Assembly (NCBI RefSeq): GCF_965276875.1
Contig: NZ_OZ255701.1
Coordinates: forward strand, 2,232,001-2,296,000
DNA length: 64,000 nucleotides
Source of the DNA: Lichenicoccus sp965276875
GTDB taxonomy: Bacteria; Pseudomonadota; Alphaproteobacteria; Acetobacterales; Acetobacteraceae
Direction: 5' to 3'
The stretch's first letter is position 1. Every line of letters begins with the position of its first letter. Below, piece after piece: positions 52,122 through 61,183 of this stretch. Under the pieces are notes generated by a model. The model had not been told where the DNA came from. It searched no databases and worked only from the letters and a program-made list of their open reading frames with translations. The position numbers were made by a program, and so were the translations under genes.

Positions 52122-53363
52122 TTGAGCGGGTTCGTCGGCGGCACCTTCCGCTCGTTCGAGGGCTTCAATTACCGCGTCTGGGCTGCCGGCTCTTTCGTCT
52201 CCAATGTCGGAACCTGGATGCAGCGGACGGCCCAGGATTGGCTCGTGCTCACCGGCCTGACGCACCATGATGCAACCGCCGTCGGCCTGGTCATGGCGCT
52301 GCAGTTCGGTCCAAGCCTGCTGTTGCTGCCCTGGACCGGCTTCGCCGCCGACCATCTCGACCGGCGCAGGCTCCTCATCGCGACCCAGGCGGCGGCCGGC
52401 GCGCTGGCGTTGGCGCTGGCGATCCTCACGCTCGCCGGCATCGTGCGGCTATGGCAGGTCTATGGCATCGCGCTGCTGCTCGGTTGCGTCACCGCGTTTG
52501 ATGCACCGGCGCGGCAGACGTTCGTCGCCGAACTGGTCGGCGAGGGCGGCCTGGCAAACGCGGTGGCGCTCAATTCCACCTCGTTCAACGCCGCCCGGAT
52601 GGTCGGTCCCGCAATTGCCGGCTTGCTCATTGCGGCACTGGGCTCGGGCTGGGTGTTCCTGATCAACGCCGCCTCCTTTGCCGCCGTGCTCTGCTCGCTC
52701 GGTCTGCTACGCGTGCGCCATCTGCATGCCCGGCCGCGCGCCGTGCGGACCCGGGGCAGCTTCGCCGAAGGGTTTGCCTATGTCGCGCGTCGTCCGGACC
52801 TGCGTGCAATCCTGCTCATGCTGTTCCTGATCGGGACGTTCGGCCTCAATTTCCCGATCTTTATCTCCACCATGTCGGTCACCGTCTTTCATGGAGGTGC
52901 CGGCGAGTATGGGCTGCTGAGCTCGACCATGGCGGTCGGAACCATCGCCGGCGCGCTGCTCGCGGCAAGACGCGCGCCGCTTGATTTCCGGATCCTGCTC
53001 ATCGGTGCAGGATGTTTTGGTATCGGCATGACGTTGGCCGCGTTGGCGCCAAACGATTGGCTGTTCGGCGCGGCACTCGTCATCGTGGGGATTGCCGCGC
53101 TAACCTTCACCACCGCGACCAACAGCCTGGTGCAGCTCTCGACCGATCCCGCGATGCGCGGGCGTGTGATGGCAATTCGGATCGGCATCGCTCTTGGCGG
53201 CACACCGATCGGGGCGCCCCTGGTTGGCTGGGTCGCCAACAGGTTTGGCCCACGTTGGGCGCTCGGCGTAGGCGCGGTGTCGGGTTTCGCCGCGGCGCTG
53301 ATTGCCGTGCATACCCTGGTGCAGGATCGCCGAGGTGAAGACACCAGGGCGCGGACGTCATAA
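52122..53363 (+). CDS. MFS transporter (EntS-like, MFS_3)
   Basis: This roughly 413-aa protein of twelve hydrophobic segments resembles EntS-type major facilitator exporters. Family blocks are FRSFEGFNYRVWAAGSFVSNVGTWMQRTAQDWLV, the cytoplasmic loop ADHLDRRRLL, and DAPARQTFVAELVG followed by NSTSFNAARMVGPAIAG. The start is uncertain: the TTG at 52122 places the N-terminus normally, while a GTG at 52032 adds residues without similarity. It follows the broken isochorismatase gene and overlaps the end of the convergent GGDEF/EAL gene by 6 bp. Confidence 0.85.
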   Translation: MSGFVGGTFRSFEGFNYRVWAAGSFVSNVGTWMQRTAQDWLVLTGLTHHDATAVGLVMALQFGPSLLLLPWTGFAADHLDRRRLLIATQAAAGALALALAILTLAGIVRLWQVYGIALLLGCVTAFDAPARQTFVAELVGEGGLANAVALNSTSFNAARMVGPAIAGLLIAALGSGWVFLINAASFAAVLCSLGLLRVRHLHARPRAVRTRGSFAEGFAYVARRPDLRAILLMLFLIGTFGLNFPIFISTMSVTVFHGGAGEYGLLSSTMAVGTIAGALLAARRAPLDFRILLIGAGCFGIGMTLAALAPNDWLFGAALVIVGIAALTFTTATNSLVQLSTDPAMRGRVMAIRIGIALGGTPIGAPLVGWVANRFGPRWALGVGAVSGFAAALIAVHTLVQDRRGEDTRARTS

Positions 53364-55400
53364 GACTGCATACGTCTCGACGAGTCTCGCCTCGCAGGTC
53401 TCCATCAGCAGCAGCCTTGCGGTCTCTGCCGGACCTGGACGGCCGAACAGCCAGCCCTGGCCGAGGTCGCAGTTCAGCGCGCTCAGCAACGCCGCCGTTT
53501 CGGGCTCCTCGACGCCTTCGGCCACCACCGTCAGACCCAGGCTCTTGGCGAGGCCGATGACGGCGGTGACGATCTTGCGGCTCTCGGAATCCCCCGCCAT
53601 GGCGGCGACGAAGCTCGCGTCGATCTTGAGCGTATCGAAGGGCAGCATCTGCAGATGGCGCAGGCTGGCATAGCCGGTGCCGAAATCATCGAGCGCCAGC
53701 CGCACACCCAATGCCTTCAACTCAAGCAGAATGGCCCGCGCCAGGTTGAGGTCGCCGACCAGGGCGCTCTCCGTGATCTCCAGTTCCAGCCGGTGGGCGG
53801 CAAGGCCGGACTGATCCAATGCCGTCTTTATCATCGCGGGAAGGGAACGGTCACGCAGCTGCAGCGCCGAGATGTTGCAGGCCAGCGAGACATCCGACGG
53901 CCAGGCCAGGGCGATGCGGCAGGCGCGTCGCAAGAGGTACTGCGTCATTGCTCCGATCAGGCCGGTTTCCTCGGCGATCGGAATGAAATCGGCGGGCGAG
54001 ATCATGCCGCGCACGGGATGCGGCCAGCGGGCGAGCATCTCGAAGCCGACCAGCCTGGCATTCTCGATTTCAACAAGGGGCTGGAAATAAGGAACGATAT
54101 CGTCCGCGGCGATCGCCTGGCGGAGTTCCTCCTCGAGCAGCGCGCGCAGGCGGGGTGCTGCATCCATGCCGGGCGTAAAGACGCTGAAACTGCCGCGCTG
54201 GTCGCTTTTCGCATGGTAGAGTGCGACGTCCGCGCGGTGGATGAGCACCTCCGCGGACTCACAGCCCGGCGGTGCGGACGCGATACCGATGCTGACGCCG
54301 ACCCGCACGACGATCCCGCCTTCAAGTTCGAATGGCGCCTCCAGTGCGGCAATGACGCGTCCGGCCAGGGCGGACGCAGCGTCTTCACCGCGGAGGTGAT
54401 CCGGTGCCGGATCGGCGGCGCCATCGTGTTCGATGACCAGGGCGAACTCGTCGCCGCCCAGGCGGGCGACCAGGTCGTCGGATCGCGCCGCCTCGCGCAG
54501 ACGCGCGGCCACGAGCTGCAGCAAGCGGTCTCCGGCCGGATGGCCGTGTAGGTCGTTGATCGGCTTGAAGCGGTCGAGATCGAGCAGCAGCAGCGCCAGT
54601 CCCGTGCCGCCGCGCTGCAGTCGTGCCACGGAAAGGTCGAGTTGTTCGTATAGATGGCGTCGATTCGGCAGACCGGTCAGCGGATCGGTGCGCGCGACGG
54701 TCTCCGTGCGGGCGAGAGCGCGGCGCAGCTGGGCGTGGCCGAACGAGGCAAAGGTCGCGGCGACGAGAAGCACCGCGGCGAGCGCCAGCCCAAGCGCTTC
54801 CTCCCAGGCACGATCATTGAGGCTTGCCGCTCGCACCGCGGTCAAGATCATCAGATCCTGGCTGAACGCGTCGATTCCGGTGTCATAACTGGCTTGCAGA
54901 TAATCGAATTCCGGGCCATCGAGCAGAAGCATGGCGCCTGTCTTGTCGCCCGCGGCGGCGCGTGTCATCGCCGCGCGCTCCATGGTCACCAGATCGGTGT
55001 TCGCCTCGTCCATTGTGGGGCCGAGCTCGGCAGCGACTTTTGGGGTAGCGAGCTTGACCGCTTCAGCGATCGCGGCGGTGAGACGAGGCAGTGCTGTATT
55101 GTAGCGCTCGACCCAGCGTGACTGGCCTGAAAGAGCCGCCATGCGCGCCGACATTCCGAGGGTCTCGTTGAGTGTGGCGATGGTGCCGCGCAGCTCGGCG
55201 ACCCGTACTGCGCGGGTCGTCTCACGCTGGATTCGGTCGCGCAGCGTGGCCCCATTCAGGCCGAGCCAGACCAGAAAGCCGACGACGGCCAGTGCTGCCA
55301 GCGCCGAGGTGACGAGGCCCACGATCCTGGTCCGGCGGCCGCGGAGCCCTGGGGTGGCCTGAGAGAGCAATGACATCAGCGCAGAATGCGCCGAAAGCAT
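53358..55400 (-). CDS. Membrane-bound GGDEF-EAL cyclic-di-GMP signalling protein
   Basis: This about 680-aa protein has two membrane helices flanking a periplasmic four-helix sensor-like region (roughly residues 30-220). A GGDEF domain follows with intact LGGDEF, then an EAL domain reading EML at the signature position. Other catalytic EAL residues are visible: NISALQL, LEITESAL, LDDFGTGYASL, KIDASF and AEGVEE. It may therefore both make and degrade c-di-GMP. I chose the ATG at 55400, 10 bp after the EI stop; a GTG at 55433 would overlap it. Placement after the PTS genes suggests a functional link. Confidence 0.92.
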   Translation of the reverse strand: MLSAHSALMSLLSQATPGLRGRRTRIVGLVTSALAALAVVGFLVWLGLNGATLRDRIQRETTRAVRVAELRGTIATLNETLGMSARMAALSGQSRWVERYNTALPRLTAAIAEAVKLATPKVAAELGPTMDEANTDLVTMERAAMTRAAAGDKTGAMLLLDGPEFDYLQASYDTGIDAFSQDLMILTAVRAASLNDRAWEEALGLALAAVLLVAATFASFGHAQLRRALARTETVARTDPLTGLPNRRHLYEQLDLSVARLQRGGTGLALLLLDLDRFKPINDLHGHPAGDRLLQLVAARLREAARSDDLVARLGGDEFALVIEHDGAADPAPDHLRGEDAASALAGRVIAALEAPFELEGGIVVRVGVSIGIASAPPGCESAEVLIHRADVALYHAKSDQRGSFSVFTPGMDAAPRLRALLEEELRQAIAADDIVPYFQPLVEIENARLVGFEMLARWPHPVRGMISPADFIPIAEETGLIGAMTQYLLRRACRIALAWPSDVSLACNISALQLRDRSLPAMIKTALDQSGLAAHRLELEITESALVGDLNLARAILLELKALGVRLALDDFGTGYASLRHLQMLPFDTLKIDASFVAAMAGDSESRKIVTAVIGLAKSLGLTVVAEGVEEPETAALLSALNCDLGQGWLFGRPGPAETARLLLMETCEARLVETYAVL

Positions 55401-55410
55401 TGACGAAACC

Positions 55411-57276
55411 CTAGCGACCCTCGGCGAACTCACTGACCAGCTTGGCCACTGTCTCGGGCTCGGTTTCCTCGGCGACGCGGCGCGCGAAGCGGCGGCACTC
55501 GTCGAGGCTGACCGCGCGCACCGCTTGTTTGACCCGCGGCACGGCGGTGGCGTTCATGCTGAACGAGCGCAGCCCGAGACCAAGCAGCAGCGGCAGCATC
55601 TGCGGATTGCCGGCCATCTCCCCGCATAGCGAGACCGGCCGTCGCATACGCAGCGCGGCACTGGTGACATCGGCGATCAAACGGATCACCGCCGGATGCA
55701 GCGGATCGTAGAGAGCAGAGACGTCCGCCGAGCTCCGATCGACGGCCAGGGTGTACATGGTGAGATCGTTGCTGCCGATGGCAAGGAAATCCGCCTCCAG
55801 GGCGAGCGCGTCGGCGCCGAGGGCCGCGGCCGGGGTCTCGATCATCACGCCCAATGGCGGCAGCCGGTCCGCGAGCCGAACGCCCCGCCGGCGCAGACGC
55901 TTGCCGACGCGCTCATAGATCTCGCGGGCGGCGCGCAGCTCGGCGAGCGTCGTCACCATCGGCAGCATCACCCGCGTCGGACCTGCCACCGAGGCGCGCA
56001 GGATGGCGGCGAACTGGGTCTCCAGCACCGCCGGATGGCGCAGCAGCAGACGCAGGCCGCGCAACCCGAGTGCTGGGTTGAGGTCGCCGCCGCCGGGTGC
56101 GAAGCCGGCATTGCCGAGCGCCTCGCTCTGCTTTTCGCCGCCCCAGTCGAGCACGCGGATGGTGGTGCAGTCGGCGCCCATCGCCTCGATGACGTCGCGA
56201 TAGACCGCCTCCTGGGTGGTCTCGTCGGGCAGGAACTCGGCGTTGATGAACAGGAACTCGGTGCGCAGCAGGCCGATGCCGGCGGCCCCGGACTGGGCGA
56301 TCAGCGGCAGCTCCGCCGGCAATTCGAGGTTGGCCTGCAGCTCGATCTTCTCGCCGCTGGAGAGCTCGGCCGGCAGCCGGCGCAGGCGCGCGAAGCGCTG
56401 CCGCTCGCGGGCGTAGGACGCAACACCGCGCCGTGCCTCGGCCAGCGTCTCGGGCGAGGGCGCGATCACCACGATGCCGGAGACGCCGTCGACGATGGCG
56501 GTGGCGCCGCCGCGTGCCGCCTCGGTGACGCCGGCGACCCCCATGACCGAAGGGATGCCGAGTGCGCGCAGCATGATCGCGGTATGGTCCGCCTCGCCGC
56601 CTTCGTCGGTGGCGACCGCCACGACGCGCGACGGGTCGATCAGGGCGGCGTCGGCGGGGCGCAGCTGCTCGGCCACCAGGACCGCTCCGGAGGGCAGACC
56701 GGTAAAGGAGCGAAACGGCGTCCGGGTCAGGTTGCGCACCAGCCTGCGGCCGATCTCGAGCACCTCATCGGCGCGCCGGCTCGCTGCCGCGGCATCTTCG
56801 GTGTCCGAACCGGCGGCCGGCCGCAGCAGCACAGCCAGGGCCTCGGCTTCCACCGCGACCGCGGCCTCGGCGTTCAGCCGATCGTCGCGGATACGCTTCT
56901 GGGCGCCGCGCAACAGGCGCGAGGGGCCGAGCATCTGCCGGTAGGCGTCGAGCAGGGGTTCGATTTCATGGCGCGTCTCCTCCGGCAGCAGCGCCAGCCT
57001 TGCGCGCAGCTTTTCCAGCTGCTTGCGAGACCGCGCGACGGCCTCGGAGAGCCGTTCGACCTCGGCCGCCTCGCCGCCCGGCTTGATCCGGCGCGCGACG
57101 ACGGCGATGGGAGTCTCAGTTGCGGTTGCGGCAGTGCCAATGGCAATGCCGGGATAGACGGCGACACCGCTGAAGCGATGCTCCGTGGCCGCGCTGCCGT
57201 CGGCCGCGCCATCAAGGCTGCTCCCGGCAGCGACCACGGGTTTGCGTGCCTTGGCCGTGACGTCAGCCTTGCTCAT
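55411..57276 (-). CDS. ptsI: PTS enzyme I (PEP-protein phosphotransferase)
   Basis: EI takes phosphate from PEP and passes it to HPr. The about 621-aa protein starts at the ATG 57276 (MSKADVTAKARKP), overlapping the HPr gene by 14 bp. The phosphorylated His lies in GGEADHTAIMLRALGIPSVMG. The PEP-binding half carries GIGLLRTEFLFI, and FLAIGSNDLTMYTLAVDRSS and SLCGEMAGNP. The ~35-residue Ala-rich N-terminal extension is longer than usual. No sugar permease is present, which points to a regulatory PTS. Confidence 0.94.
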   Translation of the reverse strand: MSKADVTAKARKPVVAAGSSLDGAADGSAATEHRFSGVAVYPGIAIGTAATATETPIAVVARRIKPGGEAAEVERLSEAVARSRKQLEKLRARLALLPEETRHEIEPLLDAYRQMLGPSRLLRGAQKRIRDDRLNAEAAVAVEAEALAVLLRPAAGSDTEDAAAASRRADEVLEIGRRLVRNLTRTPFRSFTGLPSGAVLVAEQLRPADAALIDPSRVVAVATDEGGEADHTAIMLRALGIPSVMGVAGVTEAARGGATAIVDGVSGIVVIAPSPETLAEARRGVASYARERQRFARLRRLPAELSSGEKIELQANLELPAELPLIAQSGAAGIGLLRTEFLFINAEFLPDETTQEAVYRDVIEAMGADCTTIRVLDWGGEKQSEALGNAGFAPGGGDLNPALGLRGLRLLLRHPAVLETQFAAILRASVAGPTRVMLPMVTTLAELRAAREIYERVGKRLRRRGVRLADRLPPLGVMIETPAAALGADALALEADFLAIGSNDLTMYTLAVDRSSADVSALYDPLHPAVIRLIADVTSAALRMRRPVSLCGEMAGNPQMLPLLLGLGLRSFSMNATAVPRVKQAVRAVSLDECRRFARRVAEETEPETVAKLVSEFAEGR

Positions 57277-57589
57277 CGAAACCTGCCTCGACGAGAGCGG
57301 CGAGGGCGTCCAGCGCCTCGCGCGCATCCCAGCCTTCGGCGATCAGCTCGATCTCCGTCCCGCGTCCGGCACCGAGCATCATCAGTCCCATGATGGAGCG
57401 GGCGGCCACGGTCTCGCCTTCCCGGGCCACCTCGACAATGGCGCCGTATTTTTCGGCGGTGGAGACGAACTTGGCCGCGGCGCGGGCGTGCAGGCCACGC
57501 TGGTTGACGATCGTCACCACGCGGCGCACGGACTCGCTGCCAGCCGACGGGTGTTCCGGCTGCGGCGTGTCGACCACCCTACCGGCCAC
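57263..57589 (-). CDS. ptsH: PTS phosphocarrier protein HPr
   Basis: HPr relays phosphate from EI to EIIA. The 108-aa protein has the active His in NQRGLHARAAAKFV and the regulatory Ser in ARSIMGLMML, the residue modified by HPr kinase, whose gene is nearby. The first ~20 residues are a nonconserved extension, and a start nearer the conserved core is possible. It lies 5 bp after the EIIA gene and overlaps ptsI. Confidence 0.93.
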   Translation of the reverse strand: MAGRVVDTPQPEHPSAGSESVRRVVTIVNQRGLHARAAAKFVSTAEKYGAIVEVAREGETVAARSIMGLMMLGAGRGTEIELIAEGWDAREALDALAALVEAGFDEQG

Positions 57590-57594
57590 TCACT

Positions 57595-58086
57595 CTACTG
57601 GCCAGTGACTTCGGCCAGGCTGCCCACGTCGGCCAAGCTGCGAAGCTGGATCTGTGGCGTGCCGTCGCAGCAGACGGCGCCTCCAAGACAGCTCGATGGC
57701 AGGTGCGAGGCGGTGGCGATATATTTTCGGCCGGCCATTTCAGCGATTGCCGCGCATTCGACCAGGGTGCGCTGCGAGCGGACCTTGGCAAGCTTGACCA
57801 ACATCGGCAGGTTGACGCCGGCGATCACTTCAACGCCGCCGCGCTCCATTGCCGCAATGGCGAGGTTTGATGGCGTGCTCCCGAACATGTCGGTCAGCAA
57901 CATGACGCCATCGCCGGTATCAACCCGGTCGATCTCGGCGCCGAGTGCCCGACGACAGGCGGAGATCTGATCCTCCGCACCGATGCTGAGAGCCGCCACC
58001 TGCTGTTGCGAGCCAACCACGTGCTCCATGGCCGCACGCAGGGTCTCGCCGAGTTCGCCGTGCGTGATGAGGACCATGCCTATCAT
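57595..58086 (-). CDS. PTS EIIA component, mannose family
   Basis: This 163-aa protein opens MIGMVLITHGELGETLRAAM, placing the phosphoacceptor His at residue 9. LLTDMFGSTPSNLA and GVNLPMLVKL are EIIA-Man blocks. Without IIB/IIC genes nearby it is expected to act in regulation, as in the Ntr/HPrK-linked PTS of alphaproteobacteria. The final ~30 residues, with a CC pair, are atypical. It overlaps the rapZ remnant by 4 bp. Confidence 0.9.
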   Translation of the reverse strand: MIGMVLITHGELGETLRAAMEHVVGSQQQVAALSIGAEDQISACRRALGAEIDRVDTGDGVMLLTDMFGSTPSNLAIAAMERGGVEVIAGVNLPMLVKLAKVRSQRTLVECAAIAEMAGRKYIATASHLPSSCLGGAVCCDGTPQIQLRSLADVGSLAEVTGQ

Positions 58087-58614
58087 GCCGAACCTCCGGC
58101 ACGCGACAAATCACCATGCGTCACGATGAGCGGATACCTGACGTCATGAAGGCAATCTCGACACCGCAACTCATCTTCCCCGCTCCCCATTGCCGCCAGC
58201 GCCTTGACCAGAGCGACCGAGCTGTGACGACCGCCAAAGCAGCCGCTCGAGACGGTCGCATATGTCTTGCCTTCGGCGACGAACCTTGGAGATACCATTC
58301 GCAACAGATCATCGATCCTGTCCAGGAAGGGACGATAAGCGGGGCAGTGCGCAATATGCGCCGCCACGCGGGGTCCAATCTGGTCCGGTCACATAATATG
58401 GGCACGTAGAACGGGTTAAGGAGAAATCTTGCGTAAAGGACCATGCCGGAATCACGGGGCAGACCTGCGGTAGACGCAGAGAAGATAATCTTATCGGCCG
58501 TGGCAAAGCCGGTGGTGCGCGCGTGTTTAAAGACAAGATCCTTCAGCACGCGCAGGATCCAAATTTTTCTGCCGCGCAGAGGCCGGTGACCAGCAGAGCC
58601 TGCCTTGTGGTCAT
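58083..58614 (-). pseudogene. rapZ: Eroded rapZ (RNase adapter/P-loop protein)
   Basis: The remnant starts at an ATG overlapping the hprK stop (58611-58614) and reads ALLVTGLCAAEKF, a decayed version of the LVTGLSGAGKS P-loop. It then shifts frame near 58560 (ILRVLKDLVF, then ARTTGF). A large part of the middle is missing. It resumes with GLPRDSGMVLYARFLLNP and shifts again near 58374 by a one-base loss. It ends with AAHIAHCPAYRPFLDRIDDLL and FVAEGKTYATVSSGCFGGRH. Only about 175 codons remain of the usual ~290-320. The P-loop Gly and Ser are lost. Order hprK-rapZ-EIIA-HPr-EI is the alphaproteobacterial norm, which supports identity. Confidence 0.85.
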
Positions 58615-59033
58615 GTAAAGGCACCGGACTGCATGGAGGTGCCGCCGCGCAGGCAGTCAAGCGCGTAAGCGAGCAGCAATGGTGCGGAGGCCGGCCGCGG
58701 ATCGACGACGAGCAAGGGGACGTCCGGCCCGTGCACCGCCGCTTCGGGCAGGCGCGGCGGCATCTCTGAAAGCTGGCAGGCAAGCCGAAGGCGGGCCGAG
58801 CCGCGCCAGGGTAGACGCAGGATGCCGAGGCCCCGCACCTCGATTAGCCCCTCGAGCCCGGCGGCGGCCGACACGCGGCCGTTCTCGAGATCAACTTGGT
58901 CATCGCCGACGAGCAGAAAGCCGCGATCGATCAGTCGCAGCAGAAGGTCCGACTTGCCGCAGCCGGATGGACCAAGCAGCAGCACGGCATCGTCGTCGAG
59001 AGCGGCGCAACTGGCATGGAGCTGAGTTCTCAC
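58611..59033 (-). CDS. hprK: HPr kinase/phosphorylase, short alphaproteobacterial form
   Basis: HprK phosphorylates HPr on Ser using ATP. This about 140-aa version has only the catalytic domain, as usual in alphaproteobacteria. Walker A GPSGCGKSDLLLRLIDRGF lies near residue 21, followed by LVGDDQVDL and the signature IEVRGLGIL. The start is uncertain: I used the GTG at 59033 with GGAG close upstream; the open frame continues to 59501 without family similarity. The rapZ remnant follows with an ATGA overlap. Confidence 0.85.
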   Translation of the reverse strand: MRTQLHASCAALDDDAVLLLGPSGCGKSDLLLRLIDRGFLLVGDDQVDLENGRVSAAAGLEGLIEVRGLGILRLPWRGSARLRLACQLSEMPPRLPEAAVHGPDVPLLVVDPRPASAPLLLAYALDCLRGGTSMQSGAFT

Positions 59034-59172
59034 CGCTCCAGGATACGGCAAAACGCCGCAGTTTTGCGGGTCGATATGTTGGACGTGATCTTGCCGAAAA
59101 GACTCGGCAGATGCCCCCGCTTTGAAACAAAAGATTGAAAACTGGTGAAATATGACGCAGTTGTGAGCTCGG

Positions 59173-59541
59173 ATGCCAAAAAGGGCCATCATGCTACTGA
59201 CCGAAGCGCGAGATTCCGCTGCGACACGGACCCGAACGGCCAGGGAAGTGCGCGTGCGTGCGCTCAGCGGCTTCGACCGCGGACAGGGGGGGATCGCCGA
59301 GCAGTGTCGTCTGGCACTCCGGCAGGGGGCGGAGTCTCTGGCTGCCGCGGGACTGCGCATGGAGGATGTGGTGCGCGTGACGTATCTGGTGCGCGATGCC
59401 GATGCGTTCCCGAGCTGCTTTGGCATGCTCCGTGATGCCTTCGGCGATGCGCGCCCAGGCGCCACCCTGCGGCTGGTCGGCGGCTTCGACCGCCCGGACA
59501 TGCAGATCGAGATCGAACTCGTCGCGCGGCGTTTGCCCTAA
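59173..59541 (+). CDS. RidA/YjgF-family protein
   Basis: This 122-aa protein resembles the RidA (YER057c/UK114) family, whose members deaminate reactive enamines/imines. Blocks such as QCRLALRQGAESLAAAGLRMEDVVRVTYLVRDADAF are clear. The Arg that binds substrate in RidA, normally followed by a short P..vEIe end, is not obvious (GATLRLVGGFDRPDMQIEIELVA), so activity may differ. It diverges from hprK and overlaps znuB by 4 bp at its end. Confidence 0.82.
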   Translation: MPKRAIMLLTEARDSAATRTRTAREVRVRALSGFDRGQGGIAEQCRLALRQGAESLAAAGLRMEDVVRVTYLVRDADAFPSCFGMLRDAFGDARPGATLRLVGGFDRPDMQIEIELVARRLP

Positions 59542-60320
59542 AGTCGTCGCAGTCCGCTGGCGAGATAGACTGCGGCACTCAGCGTGCTGATCCAGAAGCT
59601 GACCGGCCAATCGGTCCACCAGGCGAGCGCGATGCCGAGCCATGCTTCGGAGAGCGCCAGCAGCACCGAGATGGCGAGACCCAGGCCCAGGCGCGCGGTG
59701 AGGCGCTGCGCCGAGGCGGCCGGTCCGATCATCAGCGTGAACACCAGCAGCACGCCGACGATCTGCGCGCATTCCGCCGTCGCCAGCGCGACAATCGCCA
59801 GGAATGTGACCGAGACCAGCCGCAGATCAACGCCGCGCGCCTCGGCAACCTCCGGCTGCAGGCTCGCGAACAGCAATGGCCGCGCAATCACCGAGAGGGC
59901 GGCGAGGCTGACGACGCCAAGCCCGGCCAGCGCCCATAATGTGGCAACATCGACGCCGAGGACGTTGCCGAACAGCAGCGCCGTCGCCTGGCTGGCATAG
60001 GCGGTGAAGAAATGCAGGAACAGCAGCCCGAGCCCGAGGGAAAACGACAGCACCATGCCGATCGCGACATCGCGCCCCATTGCGCGCTCGCCGAGCAGGC
60101 CCATGCCGACCCCGGCGGCGAGCGTGACCGCGACCAAGCCCCAGAGCGGCGGCGCGCCAAGCAGCACCGCGCCGGTAGCACCGGTGAAACCGACATGCGA
60201 CAGCGCGTGGCCGGCGAAGCTCTGGCCGCGCAGCACCAGGAAATAGCCGACAAGGGCGCAGACCACGGCGACGATCCCGGCCGCCGCAAACGCATTGTCC
60301 ATGAAGCCGTAGGCCAGCAT
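59538..60320 (-). CDS. znuB: Zinc/manganese ABC transporter permease (ZnuB-like)
   Basis: This 260-aa ABC-3 family permease has about eight hydrophobic helices, the RGQSFAGHALSHVGFTGATGA block, and ECAQIVGVLLVFTLMIGPAASAQRL near the C-terminal third. Together these mark metal permeases. It overlaps the ATPase gene by one base. Zinc is inferred from the linked zur gene. Confidence 0.9.
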   Translation of the reverse strand: MLAYGFMDNAFAAAGIVAVVCALVGYFLVLRGQSFAGHALSHVGFTGATGAVLLGAPPLWGLVAVTLAAGVGMGLLGERAMGRDVAIGMVLSFSLGLGLLFLHFFTAYASQATALLFGNVLGVDVATLWALAGLGVVSLAALSVIARPLLFASLQPEVAEARGVDLRLVSVTFLAIVALATAECAQIVGVLLVFTLMIGPAASAQRLTARLGLGLAISVLLALSEAWLGIALAWWTDWPVSFWISTLSAAVYLASGLRRL

Positions 60321-61183
60321 CAGGCGCCTGCCGCCCCTCTTCCTGCCGCCCCTCTTCCCGACACGCGTTGTGTGGCACCGTGGTGGCAGTCGGTGGCGTG
60401 GCCGAGATCGTGCCCGGCGGACATCACAAAGATGCGGCCGGCGAGACGCACCACCTCGATCGGGGCGCCATACAGGCGAGACAGCACCGGCCCGGTGATC
60501 ACCTCGTCGATGCTGCCGAGCCGGGCTTCGCCGTTGCCCAGATAGAGCACCTGATCGAGTGCCGGCAGCAGCGGGTTGAGTTCGTGCGCGCTGAACAGCA
60601 CGGTGATGCCGAGCGCCAGCTGCACCCGGCGCACCAGCGACACCACCGCATCGGCACGGCTGGGATCGAGACTGATCAGCGGCTCGTCGAGCAGCAGCAG
60701 GCGCGGGCTGCCGAGCAGCGCCTGGGCCAGCAACAGCCTTTGCCGCTCGCCGCCGGAGAGCCGGTCGAGCGAACGGTCCGCCAGACTCTCGGCGTCCACC
60801 AGGGCCAGGACCCGGTCGACCTCGCGCTGTGCCGCGCGGCCGAACCAGGGCACGCCCCAGCGATGGCCGGCCAGGGCGCTGGCGACGAAGCCGCGGCCGG
60901 ACAAGCGGACGGGGGCGGCGCTGCGCGTCTGCGGCAGGTAGCCGATGGCGGGATTGCCGCGATGCACCGGCCGGTCCAGCACCAGAATGCGGCCCTCGCG
61001 CGCCGGCAATAGGCCGAGCAGGGCCCGCATCAGCGTGGTCTTGCCGGCGCCGTTGGGGCCAAGCAGACCGACGAAGCGGCCCGTGGGGACGGCGAGATCG
61101 ATCCGGTGCAGCACGTCACGTCCATTTGGGCGTCCGCCTGGGGACAGGCTCGCGCCGAGCAGGCGGAACGCGATGTCGGTCAT
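60320..61183 (-). CDS. znuC: Zinc/manganese ABC transporter ATPase (ZnuC-like)
   Basis: This 287-aa ATP-binding subunit has Walker A GPNGAGKTT near residue 42, the signature LSGGERQRLLLAQAL, Walker B LLLLDEPL and the His switch SAHELN. The C-terminal ~25 residues contain a short His/Asp stretch and a GAAGRGAAGA tail. It overlaps the znuA-like gene by 4 bp. Confidence 0.92.
   Translation of the reverse strand: MTDIAFRLLGASLSPGGRPNGRDVLHRIDLAVPTGRFVGLLGPNGAGKTTLMRALLGLLPAREGRILVLDRPVHRGNPAIGYLPQTRSAAPVRLSGRGFVASALAGHRWGVPWFGRAAQREVDRVLALVDAESLADRSLDRLSGGERQRLLLAQALLGSPRLLLLDEPLISLDPSRADAVVSLVRRVQLALGITVLFSAHELNPLLPALDQVLYLGNGEARLGSIDEVITGPVLSRLYGAPIEVVRLAGRIFVMSAGHDLGHATDCHHGATQRVSGRGAAGRGAAGA

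Noticed and set aside
55696..57393. 565-codon plus-strand frame opposite ptsI
   Set aside because: Shadow of ptsI, with no recognisable motifs.
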